Shown here: in pieces, positions 5,580-9,752 of the stretch
How the letters are laid out: each line of letters begins with the position of its first letter
Position numbering within the stretch: position 1 is the stretch's first letter
Assembly (NCBI GenBank): GCA_016794735.1
Contig: JAEUJK010000464.1
Location: 1-9,752 of the forward strand
Source: Gemmatimonadota bacterium
GTDB taxonomy: Bacteria > Gemmatimonadota > Gemmatimonadetes > Gemmatimonadales > Gemmatimonadaceae
Direction of reading: 5' to 3'
Length of the DNA: 9,752 nt
Program-made: the position numbers and the translations under genes
Notes under the pieces: generated by a model
Told to the model about the DNA's origin: nothing
Database searches by the model: none
Seen by the model: the letters and a program-made list of their open reading frames with translations, nothing else

Positions 5580-8500
5580 ATGAGACCCATGCACATGACT
5601 CGCGCCGTCGTCGCCCGCACGCTGCTCGTTGCTGCCACGCTGCTCCCCGAGGTCGCACGCGGACAGGCCGCTGCGCGCCCGGGGCTCCCGCTGACCGCCG
5701 CCCGCCGCCTGACCTACACCGCCACCAAGGCATCGTGGCTGTCCGTCGACGTCAGTCCCGATGGCCAGCGCATCGTGCTCGACTTCCTGGGCGACATTTA
5801 CACGCTCCCCATTGCGGGTGGGTCCGCGACGCGCCTGACGAGTGGGCTCGCCCACGATGCCCAGCCGCGGTTCAGTCCCGACGGCCGGCGCATCGCGTTC
5901 CTCAGCGATCGCAGCGGGGGCGACAACCTGTGGGTGATGGCCGCGGACGGCCGCGACACCGTGCAGCTGTCAAAGACCTCGGACGACATGTACGTGTCGC
6001 CGGAGTGGACTCCCGACGGCAAGTACGTGGCGGTCACGCGGTCGGTGCAGGGGGCGCCGAAGATCTTCCTGTATCACGTGGACGGTGGCGCGGGGGTGCA
6101 GGTCATTCGCGAACCGGCCCCGCTCTCGGCGATTGGTGCCACGTTCTCGCCTGATGGCCGCTACCTGTGGTACGCCACGCGACAGGCTACGTGGACCTAC
6201 AACGCCATCTTCCCGCAGTACCAGCTCGCGCAATACGATCGCGAGCTGGGCACCACGACGACGATGACGGCGCGTTACGGGTCGGGTTTCCGGCCGGCGA
6301 TTTCCCCGGACGGCAAGTTGCTGGCGTACGGCAGCCGGTACGAGGAGAAGACCGGGCTCCGCCTGCGCGACCTTACGACCGGCGAGGAGCGTTGGCTCGC
6401 ATATCCCATCCAGCGCGACAACCAGGAGTCGATGCTCGAGATCGACGCGTTGCCCGGATACGACTTCACGCCGGACAGCCGGGCGATCGTGATGAGTTAC
6501 GGGGGCGAGATTTGGCGGGTGCCGGTTGACGGCAGTGCCCCTGTGAAGATCCCGTTCTCCATCGACGTGGATGTGGCCATCGGCCCCGAGGTGAAGTTCC
6601 AGTACGCCATCGAGGACACGCCGACGATCGTGGCGTCGCAGATCCGCGACGCGGTTCCCTCGCCGGATGGGCGGCGCGTGGCCCTCTCCGCGTTAGGCGA
6701 CCTGTGGGTCATGGACCTGCCGTCGGGCACGCCGCGGCGCATCGCCGGGACGCCGGACGGGGAGTATCACCCGACGTGGTCGCCGGATGGCCAGTGGATT
6801 GCCTACGTCACGTGGTCGTCGACGGGTGGGTTCATCCACAAGATCCGCGCCGATGGCAGCGGGCAGCCCGTGCGTCTCACGAACGAGTCGGCGACGTATT
6901 ACGCCACGCAGTGGGCGCCGGATGGCGCGAGGATCGTGGCGATGCAGGCCGACGCGCGCGAGTTGCGCGAGGCGCTGCAGCGCTTTGGTGGCGGGCAGGC
7001 GGCGCGTTTCGTGTGGGTGAGCGCCGAAGGTGGGCCGGTCACGCGGATTCGCAGCGCCGGCGGGTTGGGTGATCCGCACTTCACCGGCGACGCCTCGCGC
7101 ATCCACGCGTATGGCGGGGGAGAAGGGCTGGTGTCGTTCCGCTGGGACGGCACGGACCTTCGCCAGCACGTGCGCGTGACCGGGCAGGCCGCGCCGGGCG
7201 GCGGGCAGGCGCCGAGTGCAAGCACGGTGCGCATGGCACCGCGTGGCGACCTCGCGCTGGCGCAGGTGGGCTCCGACTTCTACACCGTGGTCGTGCCGCA
7301 GGTCGGCGGACCGGTGCCGGTGATCTCGGTCGCGAACCCGGACAACGCCGCGACCCCGGTGCGCCGGCTGTCCGACATCGGGGGTGAGTTCCCGGCGTGG
7401 CAGTCGAGCGGGCGTGTGGTCCACTGGTCGATCGGCAATGCCCTGGTGACGTACGACCTGGATCGTGCGCAGGCCTTCGACGACTCGGTGCGTGCGGCGC
7501 GGCGTGCCACGGCCGCCGACACGACGCGTCGCGCGGGTCGCGACAGCACGGCCACCTACAAGCCGAGTGAAGTGCGGGTGCAGGTGACCGGAACGCGCGA
7601 CATTCCGCGTGGGACCGTGGTGCTGCGCGGGGCGCGTGTGGTGACGATGCGCGGTAGCGAAGTCCTCACCGGGGCCGACGTGGTAGTGCGCGACAATCGC
7701 ATCGTGGGGGTGGGGCGGCGCGGGAGCGTGCCGGTGCCTGCCGGCGCGCGGATCATCGATGTGCGCGGCAAGACGATCGTCCCGGGGTTCGTCGATACGC
7801 ACGCACACTTCCGTCATTCGCCGGACATCCACACGGTGCAGCCGTGGGCGTTGCTCGCCAACCTGGCCTATGGCGTCACGACCACGCGCGACCCGCAGAC
7901 CGGGTCGACCGACGTGCTGTCGTATGCGGATCGCGTAACGGTGGGTGAGCTCGTGGGGCCACGCATCTACTCGACGGGGCCGGGCGTGTTTGCGGGGGAG
8001 CGGATCCGTTCCCTGGAGCAGGCGCGCAACGTCCTCAAGCGTTACAGCGACTATTACGACACGAAGACCATCAAGATGTACGGCGCCGGCAACCGCCAGG
8101 TGCGCCAGTGGATCATGATGGCCGCTCGTGAGCTCAAGCTGATGCCGACGACCGAGGCCGGGTTGGCTTTCCGCACGAATGTCACGATGGCGCTCGACGG
8201 GTACGCTGGCGTCGAGCACAACCTCCCCATCACGCCACTGTACGACGACGTCCTGCGGTTGTTCGCGACGTCCGGCACGGTGTCGACCCCCACGCTGCTC
8301 GTGACGTACGGCGGCCCGTGGGCCGAGAACTGGTATTACACGCGGGAGAACCCGAACAAGGATCCCAAGCTGCGCCGGTTCACCCCGGACGATGACCTCG
8401 ACAGCAAGACGCGGCGCCGCGGCGCCGGCGCGGGTGGCTCACCGGGCCCGGCGGGGTGGTTCCTCGACGAGGAGTTCCACTTCAAGGAGCACGCCAAGGT

Positions 8501-8897
8501 CATTCGCGACCTGGTGGCGCTCGGCGGCAAGGCGGGGATCGGCAGCCATGGCCAGCTGCAGGGCCTGGGGTATCACTGGGAGTTGTGGACCGTGGCTTCG
8601 GGTGGTTTGTCCAACCACGACGCGCTGCGCGTGGCGACGCTGATGGGCGCCGCCGCCCTGGGGCTCGAGCGCGACCTCGGTTCCATCGAGCCCGGGAAGC
8701 TGGCCGACCTGGTGGTGCTGGACGCCGACCCGCTCGTGAACATCCGCAACACGAACACCGTGCGGTGGGTGATGCGGAACGGTCGCTTGTACGACGGCAA
8801 CACGCTCGACGAGGTGTGGCCGCGGCAGCGGGCGCTCCCGCCGCAGCCGTGGCGCCAGCCGGCTCCGCAGGTCAACGCGGGGTTGCGCGCGCCGTAG
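5580..8897 (+). CDS. Exported TolB/PD40 beta-propeller fused to an amidohydrolase
   Basis: The protein has about 1,105 residues from ATG 5580; ATG 5589 and ATG 5595 are equally possible and none has a clear ribosome site. A Sec-type signal follows (TRAVVARTLLVAATLLPEV, cleavage near GQA), so it acts outside the cytoplasm. Residues about 50-600 hold at least nine PD40/TolB-like strands with (S/T/A)PDG or a close variant, at 59, 99, 145, 190, 242, 297, 361, 401 and 447. Residues about 670-1080 are an amidohydrolase of the imidazolonepropionase/prolidase-like group: 'GKTIVPGFVDTHAHF' with His741 and His743, TIKMY with Lys832, GVEH with His880, and GSHGQLQGLGYHWELW (988-1003). The end 'GSIEPGKLADLVVLDADPL' is typical. 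The substrate is unknown; a peptide or cyclic amide is a guess. One in-frame TTA codon, the only one I found in the window, sits at 6693-6695. Confidence 0.93.
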   Translation: MRPMHMTRAVVARTLLVAATLLPEVARGQAAARPGLPLTAARRLTYTATKASWLSVDVSPDGQRIVLDFLGDIYTLPIAGGSATRLTSGLAHDAQPRFSPDGRRIAFLSDRSGGDNLWVMAADGRDTVQLSKTSDDMYVSPEWTPDGKYVAVTRSVQGAPKIFLYHVDGGAGVQVIREPAPLSAIGATFSPDGRYLWYATRQATWTYNAIFPQYQLAQYDRELGTTTTMTARYGSGFRPAISPDGKLLAYGSRYEEKTGLRLRDLTTGEERWLAYPIQRDNQESMLEIDALPGYDFTPDSRAIVMSYGGEIWRVPVDGSAPVKIPFSIDVDVAIGPEVKFQYAIEDTPTIVASQIRDAVPSPDGRRVALSALGDLWVMDLPSGTPRRIAGTPDGEYHPTWSPDGQWIAYVTWSSTGGFIHKIRADGSGQPVRLTNESATYYATQWAPDGARIVAMQADARELREALQRFGGGQAARFVWVSAEGGPVTRIRSAGGLGDPHFTGDASRIHAYGGGEGLVSFRWDGTDLRQHVRVTGQAAPGGGQAPSASTVRMAPRGDLALAQVGSDFYTVVVPQVGGPVPVISVANPDNAATPVRRLSDIGGEFPAWQSSGRVVHWSIGNALVTYDLDRAQAFDDSVRAARRATAADTTRRAGRDSTATYKPSEVRVQVTGTRDIPRGTVVLRGARVVTMRGSEVLTGADVVVRDNRIVGVGRRGSVPVPAGARIIDVRGKTIVPGFVDTHAHFRHSPDIHTVQPWALLANLAYGVTTTRDPQTGSTDVLSYADRVTVGELVGPRIYSTGPGVFAGERIRSLEQARNVLKRYSDYYDTKTIKMYGAGNRQVRQWIMMAARELKLMPTTEAGLAFRTNVTMALDGYAGVEHNLPITPLYDDVLRLFATSGTVSTPTLLVTYGGPWAENWYYTRENPNKDPKLRRFTPDDDLDSKTRRRGAGAGGSPGPAGWFLDEEFHFKEHAKVIRDLVALGGKAGIGSHGQLQGLGYHWELWTVASGGLSNHDALRVATLMGAAALGLERDLGSIEPGKLADLVVLDADPLVNIRNTNTVRWVMRNGRLYDGNTLDEVWPRQRALPPQPWRQPAPQVNAGLRAP
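6688..6699 (+). repeat. 12-base motif CCGCGTTAGGCG, copy 2, inside the amidohydrolase gene
   Basis: This copy is identical to the reverse complement of 3730-3741. Here it is coding (Ala-Leu-Gly) and contains the only in-frame TTA leucine codon I found in the window, an odd choice in GC-rich DNA unless the DNA word itself is kept. Confidence 0.3.
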
Positions 8898-8934
8898 GCT
8901 GTGAGGGGCCCGCGCCCTTGCGCAGCGGGAACCT

Positions 8935-8994
8935 AGGGGGATCTTCTGGCACGCGGGGGCCAACGCGCTCCCGCGTCCCCCGCGGTATCCCCCT
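8935..8994 (+). repeat. Nested inverted repeat before the small membrane protein gene
   Basis: The outer arms AGGGGGAT (8935-8942) and ATCCCCCT (8987-8994) are perfect over 8 bases. The inner arms CGCGGGGG (8952-8959) and CCCCCGCG (8977-8984) are also perfect over 8 and fit inside the outer stem. A competing pair is ACGCGGG (8951-8957) with CCCGCGT (8970-8976). The structure ends two bases before the GGAG ribosome site of the next gene. No T-run follows, so it is not a standard terminator. It could be a 5'-UTR control structure, a terminator for the amidohydrolase message, or a protein site. The remainder of the 8898-9005 gap shows no convincing promoter. Confidence 0.5.
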
Positions 8995-9005
8995 TCGGAG
9001 ACCCC

Positions 9006-9296
9006 ATGAAACTCCAGGTTGCGTACCTCACCCCGCACCAGAACGGCAAGGTCCTTGGCATCATCAGCGCGGTGACCTCGCTGGTGTTCATCGTGCCGAT
9101 CTTCCTGCTGATGAACGTGCTGGCGCCGGATGCGGAGGACGCCCTGCCGATGGGCATGGTGCTCCTGTTCCCCGCGCTCTACCTGGTGATGACGTACCTC
9201 ATGGTCGCCGTCAGCTGCATGATCTACAACGCGATCGTGCGGTACACCGGGGGCATCGAGTACGAGGCCGCCCAGCCGCCGGCAGCAGAGCCATAG
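9006..9296 (+). CDS. Small two-pass inner-membrane protein of unknown function
   Basis: The protein has 96 residues from ATG 9006, with GGAG at 8997-9000 five bases upstream, the clearest ribosome site in the window. After a polar start (MKLQVAYLTPHQNGK), helix 1 spans about 17-40 and helix 2 about 49-75. The C-terminal tail has 'YNAIVRYTGGIEYE' (74-87) and then a Pro/Ala-rich end. A tail with YN and GGIE after a last helix recalls small membrane proteins such as the DUF3566 type, but I cannot confirm family membership. No catalytic residues are evident. The gene stands alone between the amidohydrolase (same strand, 108 bases away) and the convergent motB. A real gene is likely from the helices, the ribosome site and the in-frame length. 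The function is not known. Confidence 0.8.
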   Translation: MKLQVAYLTPHQNGKVLGIISAVTSLVFIVPIFLLMNVLAPDAEDALPMGMVLLFPALYLVMTYLMVAVSCMIYNAIVRYTGGIEYEAAQPPAAEP

Positions 9297-9310
9297 GTCG
9301 TTACACGACC
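9296..9310. repeat. Small hairpin between convergent genes
   Basis: GGTCG (9296-9300) and CGACC (9306-9310) flank a 5-base loop at the end of the small membrane gene, 14 bases before the motB stop. There is no T-run on either strand. It might mark transcript ends of both genes, but a 5-base stem is weak evidence. Confidence 0.25.
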
Positions 9311-9323
9311 GCGGGGCGTGGGG

Positions 9324-9752
9324 TTAGCGGCGTTCCGCGGTCGGCGGGGCGGCCGCGGCTGGCGGCGCAGAGTCCGGCTTCGCTCCCTCGCGCGCATTTC
9401 CCTCGATCTGGTTCCGCAGTGACTCCACGGTGCGGGGTTCGGGCACCGTGGTGAACGGCAGCAGGATCGAGATGCGGCGGTTGGAAGGATTCTCGGGGTC
9501 GCCGGGATACTTGAGCTGGCGATCCGCGAGGCCGTTGACCTCGACGATGCGCGCGGCCGGGATCCGGTTCTGTTCAAGGATGCGGCGCGCGGCATTGGCC
9601 CGATCGGCCGACAACTCCCAGTTGGTGTAGTCGGCCCGTCCGTACGGACGCGCGTCGGTGTGCCCCTCGATCACGAGGTTGTTGTCCAGGTCGACGAGCT
9701 GCCCGGCAATGATGCCGAGTGCCGTGGCCCCGACGTCCTTCATGGTGGCGGA
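9324..9752 (-). CDS. motB: Flagellar motor stator protein MotB, C-terminal part (runs off the right edge)
   Basis: The frame is open from the window edge to a TAA at 9326-9324, giving the last 142 residues. MotB pairs with MotA as the ion-driven flagellar stator and anchors it to peptidoglycan through an OmpA-like domain. That domain is visible here: LVIEGHTDARPYG (26-38 of the visible part), then YTNWELSADRANAARR (42-57), then 'DPENPSNRRISILL'. The 'NWELSADRANAARR' wording is typical of MotB more than of Pal or OmpA. The N-terminal membrane helix with the ion-binding Asp is outside the window. The tail after the domain is Ala/Pro-rich and probably disordered. motA would be expected just beyond the right edge. 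A MotB-like OmpA-family protein outside the flagellar system is possible but less likely. Confidence 0.87.
   Translation of the reverse strand, partial: SATMKDVGATALGIIAGQLVDLDNNLVIEGHTDARPYGRADYTNWELSADRANAARRILEQNRIPAARIVEVNGLADRQLKYPGDPENPSNRRISILLPFTTVPEPRTVESLRNQIEGNAREGAKPDSAPPAAAAPPTAERR

Noticed and set aside
6693..8219. A 508-codon open frame on the minus strand inside the amidohydrolase gene
   Set aside because: It is rich in Arg, His and Pro with no recognisable domain, and lies opposite a clearly conserved protein.
8439..9038. A 199-codon minus-strand frame spanning the amidohydrolase end and the gap
   Set aside because: It overlaps two better supported plus-strand genes and has the composition of an antisense shadow.
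9296..9323. An intrinsic bidirectional terminator between the small membrane gene and motB
   Set aside because: The stem is only 5 bases and neither strand has a T-run, so it is listed only as a weak hairpin.
1..9752. CRISPR arrays, insertion sequences, att sites, toxin-antitoxin or defence genes
   Set aside because: No regularly spaced repeats, transposase, integrase or small paired operons were seen, and every large frame is accounted for by the genes listed.

Overview
The window is GC-rich DNA (my estimate is about two thirds G+C) from a diderm bacterium. Starts are often GTG, and I found a single in-frame TTA codon. The mix of a secreted TolB-propeller/amidohydrolase, a flagellar MotB, an EAL-HDOD protein and a tRNA-Arg/rho/ruvX/mltG cluster would fit Gemmatimonadota. 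That assignment is a guess from style and gene content, not a demonstrated one.

Left block (1-2390, minus strand). Read right to left it holds a sigma70-like promoter, tRNA-Arg(CCG), a C-rich leader, rho, ruvX and the first 137 codons of mltG, which runs off the left edge. The rho/ruvX and ruvX/mltG junctions are both TGATG overlaps, so the three proteins are probably translationally coupled. The MltG start carries a lipoprotein signal, where a single membrane segment would be expected.

Middle block (2463-5430). A GTG-started EAL-HDOD signalling protein on the plus strand converges, with a 10-base gap, on a SulP-family anion transporter with a C-terminal STAS domain on the minus strand. The SulP gene has a possible -10 element placed so that transcription would begin at its start codon.

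Right block (5580-9752). A large exported protein (about 1,105 residues) combines a TolB/PD40-type propeller with an amidohydrolase domain. A 108-base gap containing a 60-base nested inverted repeat follows. Then come a 96-residue two-pass membrane protein of unknown function and, convergent with it, the C-terminal peptidoglycan-binding half of motB, which runs off the right edge.

No CRISPR array, insertion sequence, phage gene, toxin-antitoxin pair or defence cluster is visible. Most of the window is chromosomal housekeeping and transport. The points worth a second look are the lipoprotein form of MltG, the rho leader, the nested inverted repeat before the small membrane protein, and the unusual metal-ligand pattern of the amidohydrolase. 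No gene end carries a hairpin followed by a T-run, which would suit Rho-dependent termination.
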